Source: Thermoflexaceae bacterium (GTDB lineage: Bacteria; Chloroflexota; Dehalococcoidia; Tepidiformales; Tepidiformaceae). From it: 64,000 nucleotides of DNA. The position numbers and the translations under genes are program-made. The notes under the pieces were generated by a model that was not told where the DNA came from, made no database searches, and saw nothing but the letters and a program-made list of their open reading frames with translations. The DNA lies in contig JABTUD010000002.1 in NCBI GenBank assembly GCA_015075555.1, forward strand, positions 1,364,001 through 1,428,000. Direction: 5' to 3'. Positions 49,074 through 58,078 of the stretch are shown here, piece after piece (positions within the stretch are counted from its first letter, which is position 1; the number at the start of each line of letters is the position of its first letter).

Positions 49074-50042
49074 CTACGGCACCATCACCACCCGCCCGAA
49101 CGCCTGCCGGCTTTCGATGTGGCGGTGCGCATCGGCCGCCTGGGACAGCGGGAACACGCGGTCGACCACGACCTTCAGCTCGCCCCGGGCGATGTCGCGC
49201 AGGACCTCGTCGATAACGCGGCGGGTACGTTCGGGCTGTGCCACCAGCTCAGCGCCGAGGAAGACACCGGTGATGGACGCGTTCTTCTGCATGATGGGCG
49301 CGATATCGGGGGCTATTCCTTCGCGGCCCGCGCGCCCCACCCAGCTGATTCGGCCGCGATAGGCGAGAGCGGCGATGCTCCCCTCCAGCGTGTGCCCGCC
49401 GACCGAATCGACCACGAGGCCGGCGCCCCGGCCACCGGTCAGGTGCATCACCATTGCCACCCAGTCAGGTGATGTGTAGTCGATGCCGTGGTCCATGCCA
49501 TACGGCTTCAGCCGCTCCAGCCGCCCGGCGCTGGACGCGGTAGCAAGCACAGTGGCCCCGGCGCGTTTCGCAAGCTGGATGGCCGCCAGGCCCACGCCAC
49601 CGGCGCCGGCCTGCACCAGCACGGTTTCGCCCTTCTGCAGGTGGCCGAACTCGAAGAGACAGTCGTGCGCGGTGGCCCACTCGACGGGGACGCACGCCGC
49701 CTCTTTGATGTCCAGATTGCCGGGAATCAGGAACGCCGCTGCGGCGGGCACTGAGACGAGCTCGGCGTGCGAGCCGAAGCCCATCGTTGCCACCACGCGC
49801 TGCCCGGCGCGCAGCGTGGTGACGCGTTCGCCCACCTCCCGGATGGTACCCGCAGCCTGGTAACCCACGATGTGCGGCCTGCCTGCCATCACGCCGCCCT
49901 GGCGGTGGAGGGTATCGCCACCCTGGATGCCGATGGCCTCGACCTGGACGACGACCCCGCCGGGATGGCACACCGGGTCCGGCACGTCCTCGTATCGGAA
50001 CACCTCCGGCCCGCCGGTCTGGTAGTAGACAGCCGCTTTCAT
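49074..50042 (-). CDS. Zinc-independent quinone oxidoreductase (MDR family)
   Basis: A 322-residue medium-chain reductase of the quinone oxidoreductase group. The catalytic part (AAVYYQTGGPEVFRYEDVPD, VEAIGIQGGDTLHRQGG) lacks zinc ligands. The NADPH loop is VLVQAGAGGVGLAAIQLAKR. Such enzymes reduce quinones or enones with NADPH. It is transcribed alone and diverges from the LuxR-PDZ gene across a 346-base gap. The ribosome site before the ATG at 50042 is CAGGAGG. Confidence 0.9.
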   Translation of the reverse strand: MKAAVYYQTGGPEVFRYEDVPDPVCHPGGVVVQVEAIGIQGGDTLHRQGGVMAGRPHIVGYQAAGTIREVGERVTTLRAGQRVVATMGFGSHAELVSVPAAAAFLIPGNLDIKEAACVPVEWATAHDCLFEFGHLQKGETVLVQAGAGGVGLAAIQLAKRAGATVLATASSAGRLERLKPYGMDHGIDYTSPDWVAMVMHLTGGRGAGLVVDSVGGHTLEGSIAALAYRGRISWVGRAGREGIAPDIAPIMQKNASITGVFLGAELVAQPERTRRVIDEVLRDIARGELKVVVDRVFPLSQAADAHRHIESRQAFGRVVMVP

Positions 50043-50388
50043 GGGAACCTCCTGCAGTTGGAGCTTCCAGTGTAGGCGACGCCGGGGGGAGGATGGGACC
50101 GACGGTACAGGGTGCTCGTTGGCGCATCACCTGCACCTCGGCCGGTAAGGCCGCGTGAGGGATCGGCCCGGCGAACGCCCTTCGCGACCGAGGCTGGCGA
50201 GGCCAACTCGCAATCCTCTGCCTCTGCTGGCGTGAATGAGGAGGTCCCCGCGCTCCAAAGGTCCCACCCGTGGAGTAGTATCACCTTGGTATGTCATACG
50301 TCGTACCATGACGGCAGGCGGGATCGGCAGCGCCAGGGCGCCGCCGCCATGAGCCTCGTCACCCATTGGGCGCCGCCGGAGGGCGAAA
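50043..50388. other. Divergent intergenic region before the LuxR-PDZ gene
   Basis: A 346-base gap. It holds the 20-base imperfect palindrome GGTATGTCATACGTCGTACC at 50288-50307 (14 of 20 positions symmetric), which is of the size of a LuxR-type site, about 80 bases before the ATG. The rest has no gene-like frame with a ribosome site. Confidence 0.35.
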
Positions 50389-51552
50389 ATGTTCCCCCAT
50401 CTAACTGAGCGAAACCGCATTGCCCTCGTCGAGCTACTCGCGCTGGAATGCTCCATCGAGGGTCGCCTTCATCAGCTCGCCATCCAGGCCGAGCCCTCGC
50501 CCCTGGCGGACGGGCTTCTCCGCGAGACCGCTCGCATCGCACGAGAGCACCAGGCCGCCGTCCGTAGACGGCTGGCTGCCGCCGGGCATTGCCTCGAACA
50601 GCAAGCCCCTGGCCCGGTCCCCGCATCGGCCGCTGGCGCCGCGCTGGCCGATCTGCACCCGGCATCTGCTGCGCTCCGCGATGCGTATGCTCTCGTGTCC
50701 CAGGGGCTGATTGGCTGGGCGGCAATCTTCCCGCTGGCCATCCACGTGCGCGATAGCTGGGTCGTGGCGGACGGGGAAACCACCGCCCACCTGGTGAGGC
50801 GCCATGGCCAGGAGTACATGGCAGCCGCAGGGCGCATTCTCGCTCTCCTGCCCGACGTGCTCATCGATGAGTTGAACGCCGCCGGGATAGAGTGCCATTG
50901 CACCTGCCCGGGCTGCAGTATCGGCCTCTGCCTCGATGCGGCGAGCATGCGGGGGCTCCTGGCCGAAGCATTGACGGCCGCACGCCCGCCAGTGGTGGAG
51001 GACGGCGTGAAGTTGACGTTGCCACGAGCGGGCAGCGCGGTCGCGAGATCCTCACTTCGCGTGGGCGACGCCATCGTGGCTGTCGACGGACAGCGGCTCG
51101 AGACCATCGGCCAGCTCCAGCGCGCCATTGCCAACCACTCGCCGGGAGACTGCATTCAGCTCTCCGTCCGGCGAGGGGGCGCCGAGCTGACCATCCCCGT
51201 TGAGCACCGCCGGGAGGGCGAAGATTTGAACGAGGACGAGTGCGTGCTCCCCTCCGGTCAGCATTTCTACCTGGACCAGGCCCGGGATGCCCGTCGGCGC
51301 CTTCGTCAACAGCGCAACGGACACTCCGCGCACTGCGTCGGCCTGACCGGCCTGAGTCCACGGGAGGTCCAGGTGCTCAGGCTCGTGGCTGTTGGCGCGA
51401 CAAACAGGATCATCGCCGACGAGCTCGAGATCTGCCCCACCACCGTCGCCACTCACCTCAAACACATCCTCGACAAGCTGGGCGCCGCCAACCGCACCGA
51501 GGCCGCGCAACTTGCGGCCGCCGGTGGACTGGTCACGAACTCGACTGGCTGA
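50389..51552 (+). CDS. LuxR-type regulator fused to a PDZ domain and Cys cluster
   Basis: A 387-residue fusion of uncommon make-up. Residues 1-165 form a helical bundle (LALECSIEGRLHQLAIQAE, ARIAREHQAAVRRRLAA) resembling ferritin-like or DinB-like domains. A Cys cluster (Cys 169, 171, 173, 176, 181: ECHCTCPGCSIGLC) could hold metal or an Fe-S centre. Residues 207-271 are a PDZ domain (SSLRVGDAIVAVDGQRLETI). Residues 319-381 are a LuxR HTH (LSPREVQVLRLVAVGATNR, TTVATHLKHILDKL). PDZ domains normally bind protein C-termini outside the cytosol; here, with no signal peptide, it may recognise a cytosolic peptide end. The DUF1059 gene follows. Confidence 0.82.
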   Translation: MFPHLTERNRIALVELLALECSIEGRLHQLAIQAEPSPLADGLLRETARIAREHQAAVRRRLAAAGHCLEQQAPGPVPASAAGAALADLHPASAALRDAYALVSQGLIGWAAIFPLAIHVRDSWVVADGETTAHLVRRHGQEYMAAAGRILALLPDVLIDELNAAGIECHCTCPGCSIGLCLDAASMRGLLAEALTAARPPVVEDGVKLTLPRAGSAVARSSLRVGDAIVAVDGQRLETIGQLQRAIANHSPGDCIQLSVRRGGAELTIPVEHRREGEDLNEDECVLPSGQHFYLDQARDARRRLRQQRNGHSAHCVGLTGLSPREVQVLRLVAVGATNRIIADELEICPTTVATHLKHILDKLGAANRTEAAQLAAAGGLVTNSTG

Positions 51553-51593
51553 ACGGCGGCGGGGCGCTCACCGGCTTTGCCGTCTTGCGGCGC

Positions 51594-51613
51594 CATCCTT
51601 CAAACGAAGGATG
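51594..51613 (+). terminator. 8-bp hairpin after the LuxR-PDZ gene
   Basis: CATCCTTC-AAAC-GAAGGATG is a perfect stem 42 bases after the stop codon. There is no T run, so it may be a processing or stability hairpin rather than a terminator. A second hairpin (ACCGCC/GGCGGT, 51646-51660) lies just before the next ribosome site. Confidence 0.35.
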
Positions 51614-51675
51614 TGAGCCCCTTCAGTGCCATGCACACTCCCGTAACCGCCAACGGCGGTGAAAAGGAGACTGAC

Positions 51676-51852
51676 ATGGCCAAGACCTACACATGCCGCG
51701 ATGTCGGCGTCGACTGCGACTGGAAAGCTGCAGCGCAAGACGAGAACGTCCTCATGGCAAAGATCGAGCAGCACGCGGCCCAGGCCCATCCGACGATTGT
51801 CCTGACTCCCGATCTGGTGGCCGCCGTGCGCGGGGCGTTCAAGGACAACTAA
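51676..51852 (+). CDS. DUF1059 family small protein
   Basis: A 58-residue protein of the DUF1059 family (TYTCRDVGVDCDWKAAAQDE, LMAKIEQHAAQAHPTIVLTP). The Cys pair with the later His residues is a candidate metal site; the family's role is unknown. The ribosome site AAAGGAG is strong, and a hairpin precedes it. It follows the LuxR-PDZ gene on the same strand and is a plausible target of it. Confidence 0.85.
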   Translation: MAKTYTCRDVGVDCDWKAAAQDENVLMAKIEQHAAQAHPTIVLTPDLVAAVRGAFKDN

Positions 51853-51936
51853 GGTCCGGCTGGCGCATTGGAGGACTGATAGCCCTGCCAGGCGGCTGGC
51901 TTCCGGGAACAGTCGCCGCGCCAGGATCTCCGGACA

Positions 51937-51964
51937 GGTCTCGCCGGCACGGATCGGCGAGACC
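51937..51964 (+). terminator. 10-bp hairpin between DUF1059 and the small secreted gene
   Basis: GGTCTCGCCG (51937-51946) pairs perfectly with CGGCGAGACC (51955-51964) around an 8-base loop. No T run follows. Stem strength suggests a terminator for DUF1059 or a leader structure of the next gene. Confidence 0.45.
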
Positions 51965-52015
51965 CGGTCAGAACAAGAAAGGAACAAGGAAATGGCCGTC
52001 AAACTGTAAACACAC

Positions 52016-52249
52016 GTGCGACTCGTCTTCGCGCTCACATTGGTGGCATCCTTCGCAGTTCTGCCACTGGCACTGAATCCGGGCATGGCCTCGGCAGCGC
52101 AGCACCCAACTGCCAACGGCTTGATTGGGGCCTGCGACATGGTGAATGATGGGGCGCTGCCACACCTGCGCGAAGCCATGGAACTGCACACGGCAGAACA
52201 GGGCGACGCCGGAATGTGGCACGCGGTCGACGTCTCTGGCTGTTTATGA
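52016..52249 (+). CDS. Small secreted protein; start region carries a stop
   Basis: A 77-residue protein with signal peptide (LVFALTLVASFAVLPLALNP) and cleavage after ASA, leaving about 50 residues with two Cys. The GTG at 52016 has no ribosome site. A good site (AAGGAACAAGGAA) instead serves an ATG at 51992 that is in the same frame but meets TAA after five codons (MAVKL). Either the original start has been cut off by a nonsense change or the five-codon ORF couples translation to the GTG. Family not recognised. Confidence 0.45.
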   Translation: MRLVFALTLVASFAVLPLALNPGMASAAQHPTANGLIGACDMVNDGALPHLREAMELHTAEQGDAGMWHAVDVSGCL

Positions 52250-52380
52250 AGACAGGCTCACCGCCGGCATGCAGTTCATAGTCGGGAAAGCAACGATGGC
52301 CTACCCCCGCGTCAGCCGGGTACGCGCGCAGGCGGCGAAGGAGCGCCATCCAACCAACGCGCGGGTGGTACACTTGGTTC

Positions 52381-52590
52381 ATGCCGCAGGTGCTGCGCTA
52401 CAAGGTAGTTCTGATCCAGTCCGAAGAGGGCGTTGCTGTGTCCTGCCCCGGATTGCCCGGATGCTGGTCCCAGGGCGCCGACGAGCGCGAAGCTCTCGAC
52501 AACATCGCCGATGCGATTCGCGAGTACCTTGCCGCGGTGTCGGACACTCCCCGTGAAGGTGATATCCGCGAAGTTGAAATCACGGTCTAG
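52381..52590 (+). CDS. hicB: HicB-type antitoxin
   Basis: A 69-residue HicB protein (RYKVVLIQSEEGVAVSCPGL, PGCWSQGADEREALDNIADA, IREYLAAVSDTP). It is the first gene of a hicBA pair; the toxin start follows its stop by 2 bases. HicB binds and inhibits HicA. The order (antitoxin first) differs from the broken hicAB locus 6 kb upstream, and the two antitoxins are not close relatives. Confidence 0.87.
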   Translation: MPQVLRYKVVLIQSEEGVAVSCPGLPGCWSQGADEREALDNIADAIREYLAAVSDTPREGDIREVEITV

Positions 52591-52592
52591 GC

Positions 52593-52805
52593 GTGCCGCG
52601 CATCCCTGGCGTGAATCATCAGCGCGCGGTCGCGGCGCTGGAGCGAGCGGGCTTCCGCATCGTGCGGCAGGGTAAGCACATCGTGATGTCCGATGGCGTG
52701 CGGTTCGTGACCATCCCGCGCCACGACCCGGTGAACGCCTTCACCATGGGCGGTATCGTCCAGGACGCTGGCCTCACGACGGAGCAGTTCAAGGCGTTCC
52801 TTTAG
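52593..52805 (+). CDS. hicA: HicA-type toxin
   Basis: A 70-residue HicA mRNA interferase of the dsRBD-like fold. The catalytic His lies in RQGKHIVMSDG, and flanking landmarks are RAVAALERAGFRIV and ITIPRHDPVN-like VTIPRHDPVNAFTMGGIVQD. It starts at a GTG next to the hicB stop. The gene is intact, so this is the only complete TA pair in the window. Confidence 0.86.
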   Translation: MPRIPGVNHQRAVAALERAGFRIVRQGKHIVMSDGVRFVTIPRHDPVNAFTMGGIVQDAGLTTEQFKAFL

Positions 52806-52817
52806 CAGGTCCGAACC

Positions 52818-53978
52818 CTACCCCCGCGGCAGACCCAGGCCGCGCGTGGCGATGATGCCCCGCTGGATTTCGCTTGTGCCGGCGGCGACTGTCGCGGCGA
52901 CGGAGGCCAGGTAGCCGGAGGCAAGGTCGAGCACTTCGTGCTTCGATTCATTGCGCAGCTGGCCCAGCGTGCCCAGCAGGTGCATCCCGGTGAGGCCGAT
53001 CCGCTGGCTCATTTCGCTGCCAAAGAGCTTGCTGGCGCTCGCTTCGTGGTTCGGCACAAGGCCGCGCGCCTGCATGGTGGCCACGCGGTAGGCGAGGAAG
53101 GTGCCCACGTTCACCTCGATCACGCGGTCGGCGATCTCGGCGCGGATGCCGGGCCGCGCGGCCAACAGCGCGGGGTGCTCCTTCGCGGTGCGCACGAGCC
53201 GCTCGACCAGCCTTCGCCCGCCGGCGTAGGCCTGGATGCCGCTGCGTTCGAAGTCGAGCGCTACGGCCATGTGGTACCAGCCGCGGTTCACTTCGCCCAC
53301 GACCTGGGTGGCGGGCACGCGCACGTCTTCGAAGAAGACCTCGTTGAAGCCATGGTGGCCGGCCAGGTTGATGAGCGGCCGCACGGTTACCCCGGGCGAT
53401 TTCATGTTGACGACGAACATGGTGATGCCCTTGTGCTTGGGGACGTCGGGGTCGGTGCGGGCGGCGAGCCAGCCCCAGTCGGCGAGGTGGCCGCCGCTGG
53501 TCCAGATCTTCTGGCCGTTGAGCACGTATTCGTCGCCGTCGCGTTCGGCGCGGGTCTGGAGAGCGGCGAGGTCTGAGCCGGCGCCGGGTTCGCTATAGAG
53601 GGTGCACCACCAGTCGTCGGCGCCAGTGATGCGGGGGATGAACTGCTTCTTCTGCTCTTCGCTGCCATAGAGCATAAGGCTGGGTCCAACCCACGCGATG
53701 CCCATGTTGCCGACGGGTGCGGCGGCGTAGGCCATCTCTTCGTTGTAGACGAGCTGGCGCATGTGGCTGGCGCCGCCGCCGCCATACTCTTTCGGCCAGG
53801 CCATGGCGAGCCAGTCGCGGGCGGCGAGCTTCTTCTGGAAGCCCATGGTGTAGTCGTACTCGGACTTGAGCGAAGGGAACTCGCGCGGGCGCTCATCGAT
53901 GGGTGGGAGCTCCGCCGCAATGAACCGGCGCACCTCCTGCCGGAACTCTTCGACATCGGGTTCGTAGCGGAACTGCAT
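52818..53978 (-). CDS. Acyl-CoA dehydrogenase family protein
   Basis: A 386-residue flavoprotein that would form a trans-enoyl-CoA from an acyl-CoA. FAD-binding segments are WWCTLYSEPGAGSDLAALQT and QKIWTSGGHLADWGWLAARTD, split here as KIWTSGGHLADWGWLA. The usual catalytic Glu of the YEGT motif is replaced: the site reads VAAGTSEIQRGII. Such subunits are known as partners in heterotetrameric dehydrogenases of sterol-type degradation, or use a Glu elsewhere. I start at the ATG at 53978 with GGAGG upstream; the longer frame crosses low-complexity DNA. It converges with hicA. Confidence 0.9.
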   Translation of the reverse strand: MQFRYEPDVEEFRQEVRRFIAAELPPIDERPREFPSLKSEYDYTMGFQKKLAARDWLAMAWPKEYGGGGASHMRQLVYNEEMAYAAAPVGNMGIAWVGPSLMLYGSEEQKKQFIPRITGADDWWCTLYSEPGAGSDLAALQTRAERDGDEYVLNGQKIWTSGGHLADWGWLAARTDPDVPKHKGITMFVVNMKSPGVTVRPLINLAGHHGFNEVFFEDVRVPATQVVGEVNRGWYHMAVALDFERSGIQAYAGGRRLVERLVRTAKEHPALLAARPGIRAEIADRVIEVNVGTFLAYRVATMQARGLVPNHEASASKLFGSEMSQRIGLTGMHLLGTLGQLRNESKHEVLDLASGYLASVAATVAAGTSEIQRGIIATRGLGLPRG

Positions 53979-54021
53979 GGGGGGCCTCCGGGGGGTGGGG
54001 TTCGTGTGCCCCGAAGTATAA

Positions 54022-54049
54022 GGGAGGAGGGAGGAGGGAAGAGGGAAGA
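54022..54049 (+). repeat. Heptamer purine repeat
   Basis: Two GGGAGGA units followed by two GGGAAGA units form a 28-base tandem heptamer tract in the promoter region of the eCIS-type gene. GAGGACTGA, the unit of the array at 32852, occurs again 15-25 bases further on (near 54062). Confidence 0.8.
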
Positions 54050-54124
54050 GGAGCGAGGCCTGAGGACTGACGAGGGAGGGGGCGGGGGGAGGCGTATGAT
54101 GGGGGCGTTTCCCGGGGGACAGCC

Positions 54125-55405
54125 ATGCACCAGAACGGCCCCTCGTCTGATGACCCGGCAACCCGGGTCCGCGCCGCCCGCGAGGCGCTGGACGCCCGGA
54201 CCCCGGCCCAGGGGCGTGCAGCGGCGGGTGCGAGTGGGCCGGGGGCGACGGGACCCGCTCGTCTTGCCGGGCTGCAGAGGGCCGCCGGCAACAGGGCCGT
54301 CGCTCGCTTGCTGCGAACGATTGCGAATAGCACCTCGCCGCCACCGCGGGCTGCCATCCAGCGGCAGGTGGCGCCCGCTATCCCCCGCTCGAACCGGCGA
54401 GACAGGGACCGGCGCGCGCAGGAGGCAGCCGAACAGGCCGGACACACAGCCGAGTCGATACGCAATGCCATGGGCGACGCCCGGGCTCGCGCTGCCCGCC
54501 GCCGCGAAGGACGAGACCGGATTGAGTTCGCCTTGGAACAGGCCGACGGCCTCACGGCCACCCAGGCCGGCGAGGCGCGGCTCATATCCCGTTATCCCGC
54601 ACTCGGGCGCGCCGCCGTTCGCCAGCCCGACTTCGACCTTGCGCGCGAGCACAACGATGGCTTCCAGCGCGCCTGCGCGTCGTTCGTGCGGACTCGCGAC
54701 CTGACCGATCTCTCCATGGAGACCCTCTCCACGGCCCTGGAGTGCTCACAGGATGCGGGGGCGATGCTCGTAGCCTTCACCCAACGTCGCGAGACCACGC
54801 TCACCAACATCGAAGGACGGATCAAGGGGGCGCTCGGACACATCAGCTCCGTCGTTAAGGACCGCAACGAGACGGAATTCGAACGGGAGCGCCAGCAGTG
54901 GGAACGAGTTCACCCATCGGCTTCGGACGAGGACAAGGCTCGTTTTCGCAGCCAGTGGGGCCCTCTGACAGCGGCCCAGGAATCACGGCTCCTGGGGGAT
55001 TTCGCAGCCCCCCTCACGCAGGCGCGCGATCTCATCGAGCAGCCGGCGCCCGACCTGCGCCAGGTTCACGGCATCTGTGCGCCGCTCGGCCCCGAGCTGA
55101 AGACGCTCCTCGCGGGCACACGCGGGGCGGCGCGAGCCGAGCTCAGCACGGCTGCGGACATGCTCCGGGGCGCGTCGGGCATGCTGACGGTACTCATCGA
55201 CCCGAAGCGGGCGGCGCGGACGCTGGCCGCCCTCCTGCTGGAGTGCGAGACATTGATGCAGCGGCTCATTGACCTGCCGCGCCGCCACGACCCAACCATG
55301 CCCCCGGGTCCCGATAATCCCGACCCCCACCGCTACCGCCCGCGCGGCCTTGTCCCGGACCCTGGCGAAACGCCGGTGGAAATCGAGCCCCTGGCGCCGC
55401 GGTAA
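54125..55405 (+). CDS. Protein with eCIS-cargo-type N-terminal motif
   Basis: A 426-residue protein. Residues 40-60 read LAGLQRAAGNRAVARLLR, the LQRxxGNxAVxxLL motif typical of proteins loaded into extracellular contractile injection systems, followed by a Pro/Arg linker (PPPRAAIQRQVAPA). The remaining 330 residues are helical (MGDARARAARRREGRDRIEF, ERERQQWERVHPSASDEDKA) and end in a Pro/Asp-rich tail; no toxin domain is visible. No sheath, tube or baseplate genes are near, so it would be an orphan cargo or a borrowed signal. It has its own gap and a heptamer repeat upstream. Confidence 0.65.
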   Translation: MHQNGPSSDDPATRVRAAREALDARTPAQGRAAAGASGPGATGPARLAGLQRAAGNRAVARLLRTIANSTSPPPRAAIQRQVAPAIPRSNRRDRDRRAQEAAEQAGHTAESIRNAMGDARARAARRREGRDRIEFALEQADGLTATQAGEARLISRYPALGRAAVRQPDFDLAREHNDGFQRACASFVRTRDLTDLSMETLSTALECSQDAGAMLVAFTQRRETTLTNIEGRIKGALGHISSVVKDRNETEFERERQQWERVHPSASDEDKARFRSQWGPLTAAQESRLLGDFAAPLTQARDLIEQPAPDLRQVHGICAPLGPELKTLLAGTRGAARAELSTAADMLRGASGMLTVLIDPKRAARTLAALLLECETLMQRLIDLPRRHDPTMPPGPDNPDPHRYRPRGLVPDPGETPVEIEPLAPR

Positions 55406-55435
55406 CGGGTGCCGGGTGGCGGGGCTCCCTCCCCC

Positions 55436-57919
55436 CTACTCGTCGTCGTATTCGCCGACGCCGCCGAGGCCGCGGCGGGGCGGGGGCGGGGGCGGGGGCG
55501 GGCCATCGGGGGCGCCTTCGGTGCGGCGGGTCCATCCGCGGCTGGCGCCACCAAGGGTGACCTGGCCGCCGGCGCCGCCGCCGCCGCGGGGGAAGCCACC
55601 TTCGCGGCGGCCTCCGCCGCCACCGCTGCCGCCACTGCGGCCGCCGAAGCTGCCGCCACGGTCTCCGCCACGGCCACCGAAGCCGCCGCTACCGCCGCGG
55701 CCGCCTTCGCCACGGGACTGCTGAGGGCGGGGCCCACGATCACCACCGCGGTCGCCGCCGCGGCCACCACGGTCGCCACCGCGACCGCCGCGGTCGCCGC
55801 CACGGCCACCGCCACGGCGGTCGCCCCCTTCGGAAGGCGGGGGCGGCTCTTCGCCGAGCAGGACGGCGCGGCGCGAGAGGTTGATGCGGCCCAGGTTGTC
55901 GATCTCGGTGACCATGACGGTCACCTCATCGCCGGCGTTGACTTCGTCTTCGACGCGCTCGACGTGGTCTTCGCCAAGCTGGGAGATGTGGACGAGGCCT
56001 TCCTTGCCGGGGAGGATTTCGACGAAGGCGCCGAAGTTAAGGAGGCGGGTGACCTTGCCGGTGTAGATCTCGCCGACCTTCACCTCTTTGGTGAGGCCTT
56101 CGATCATCTGGATGGCCTTGCGGGCTACCTCTTCGTTGATACCACCCACGAAGACGGTGCCGTCCTCTTCGATATCGACGGTGGCGCCGCCGGCTTCCTC
56201 CTGGATCTTGCGCACGGTCTTGCCGCCGGGGCCGATGAGGAGGCCGATCTGGTCGGGGTTGATCTGGATGCGGAACATCTTCGGCGCGTAGGGGGAGACC
56301 TCTTCACGGGGCTCGGCGATGATCTCCTGCATCTCGTTGAGGAGGTACTCGCGGGCTTCCTTCGCCTGCTGCAGCGCCTGCTGGAGGAGCTCGCGGGAGA
56401 CGCCACCGATCTTGATGTCCATCTGCAGGGCGGTGATGCCGGCGCGCGTGCCGGCGACCTTGAAGTCCATGTCGCCCATGAAGTCTTCCTGGCCGGCGAT
56501 GTCGGTGAGCACCCTGTACTGGCCGTCGTCACCCATGATGAGGCCCATGGCGATGCCGGCCACGGGGGCGGAGATGGGCACGCCGGCGTCCATTAGCGCC
56601 AGGGTGCTGCCGCACACGCTGGCCATGGAGGTCGAGCCGTTGGAGGACATGACCTCGGAGACGACGCGCAGGGAATAGGGGAACTTGCCCTGGTCGGGCA
56701 CCACGGGCTCAAGGGCGCGCTCGGCGAGGGCGCCGTGGCCGATCTCGCGCCGGCCCGCGCCCCGGAGGGGGCGAACTTCGCCCACGGAGTAGGGCGGGAA
56801 GTTGTAGTGGTGCATGTAGCGCTTCGACTCATCGGGCGAAAGCGTGTCGAGCTTCTGGGCCATGCTCAGCCCGGCGAGAGTGGCGATGGTGAGCACCTGC
56901 GTCTGGCCCCGCTTGAAGAGGCCCGTGCCGTGGGTGCGGGGGAGCACGCCGACGTGGATGTCAAGGTCGCGGATCTGGGTGGTGGTGCGGCCATCGGCGC
57001 GGCGGCCTTCGCTGAGGATGCGGCCGCGCATCGCCTTCTTGATGACGTTGTAGAGGGCGTCGCCGAGCTGGCCGGGCGTGAACTGCTCGCCGAAGTGTGC
57101 GATGAGCTCCTGGCGGATGGCCTTGTTGGCGTCGCTGCGCTCGCTGGCGGCGGTGGCAACAAGCTCGTCGATGCGGTCCTTGAGGTAGTCCTGGACGGCG
57201 GCGGTCGCCTCTGCGTTCTCGGAAGCGGGGGTGAAGGCCTTCTTGGCACGGCCGATTTCCTGGGCGATCCGGGCCTGGAGGGCGTTGATGGCGCGGTTGG
57301 CCTCCATGGCCGCCTCGATTGCCTCGAGCACGGCCTCTTCGGGGGCTTCCTTTGCGCCTGCCTCGACCATGACTACGGCCTCGTTGGTGCCAGCGACGAT
57401 GATGTCGAGGTCGCCGGCCTCGGCCTGCTCGAAGGTGGGGTTGATGATCAGCTCGCCATTGACGCGCGCCACGCGGACGGAGCTAACCGGCCCGTTGAAG
57501 GGGATGTCGCTGATCATGAGGGCTGTGCTGGCGCCGACGGTGATAAGGGTATCGGGCTGGTGCTGGCGGTCGGCGGAGAGGGTGGTGGCGATGACCTGGA
57601 TCTCGTTGCGGAAGCCCTTTGGGAAGAGCGGGCGCAGGGGGCGGTCGGTGAGGCGCATGGCGAGGATGCCATCGGTGCTCGCCCGGCCTTCGCGCCGCGG
57701 GAAGCCGCCGGGAATCTTGCCGACGGCGTAGAGCCGCTCTTCGTAGTCCACCGTCAGGGGGAAGAAGTCCACCCCTTCGCGGGCATCGGCCATGCAGGCG
57801 GTGACCAGCACCACCGTATCGCCCTGGCGCACGGTGACGGCGCCGTTTGCCTGCTCGGCGAGGATGCCGTGCTGGATGGTGAGGGACTTGCCCCCGATTT
57901 CGATTTCGTAGGTGTTCAT
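55436..57919 (-). CDS. pnp: Polyribonucleotide nucleotidyltransferase with RGG tail
   Basis: An 827-residue PNPase, the phosphate-dependent 3'-5' exoribonuclease. Two RNase PH domains ([60 protein letters not shown]) flank a helical domain; the KH ([20 protein letters not shown]) and S1 ([20 protein letters not shown]) domains follow. After about residue 700 comes a 120-residue tail rich in Gly and Arg ([17 protein letters not shown]) and Pro. RGG tails bind RNA and are unusual on PNPases. It lies downstream of rpsO, the classical operon order. Confidence 0.95.
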   Translation of the reverse strand: MNTYEIEIGGKSLTIQHGILAEQANGAVTVRQGDTVVLVTACMADAREGVDFFPLTVDYEERLYAVGKIPGGFPRREGRASTDGILAMRLTDRPLRPLFPKGFRNEIQVIATTLSADRQHQPDTLITVGASTALMISDIPFNGPVSSVRVARVNGELIINPTFEQAEAGDLDIIVAGTNEAVVMVEAGAKEAPEEAVLEAIEAAMEANRAINALQARIAQEIGRAKKAFTPASENAEATAAVQDYLKDRIDELVATAASERSDANKAIRQELIAHFGEQFTPGQLGDALYNVIKKAMRGRILSEGRRADGRTTTQIRDLDIHVGVLPRTHGTGLFKRGQTQVLTIATLAGLSMAQKLDTLSPDESKRYMHHYNFPPYSVGEVRPLRGAGRREIGHGALAERALEPVVPDQGKFPYSLRVVSEVMSSNGSTSMASVCGSTLALMDAGVPISAPVAGIAMGLIMGDDGQYRVLTDIAGQEDFMGDMDFKVAGTRAGITALQMDIKIGGVSRELLQQALQQAKEAREYLLNEMQEIIAEPREEVSPYAPKMFRIQINPDQIGLLIGPGGKTVRKIQEEAGGATVDIEEDGTVFVGGINEEVARKAIQMIEGLTKEVKVGEIYTGKVTRLLNFGAFVEILPGKEGLVHISQLGEDHVERVEDEVNAGDEVTVMVTEIDNLGRINLSRRAVLLGEEPPPPSEGGDRRGGGRGGDRGGRGGDRGGRGGDRGGDRGPRPQQSRGEGGRGGSGGFGGRGGDRGGSFGGRSGGSGGGGGRREGGFPRGGGGAGGQVTLGGASRGWTRRTEGAPDGPPPPPPPPRRGLGGVGEYDDE

Positions 57920-58078
57920 GCTTTCTCTTTTGTTACTTCCTGCTCTGCTTCAGAGCGCCGCGCGCCTTTTTCGGCGCCTGCGGCCAGTTCACGTCCCGCT
58001 GACTGGGGGACGGTGGCAAGGGGAGGGGCAGGTGTGCGTGGCTGAGCGCTACTGGTCGCGAAAGAACAAAGGCCCCCG

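Noticed and set aside
53979-54344. Longer start of the acyl-CoA dehydrogenase frame
   Set aside because: The added part crosses a purine heptamer tract and the eCIS-type gene on the other strand; the ATG at 53978 has a ribosome site and family-like start.
55409-56596. Plus-strand Ala-rich frame opposite pnp
   Set aside because: Its composition arises from the Gly/Arg repeats of the pnp tail read on the other strand.
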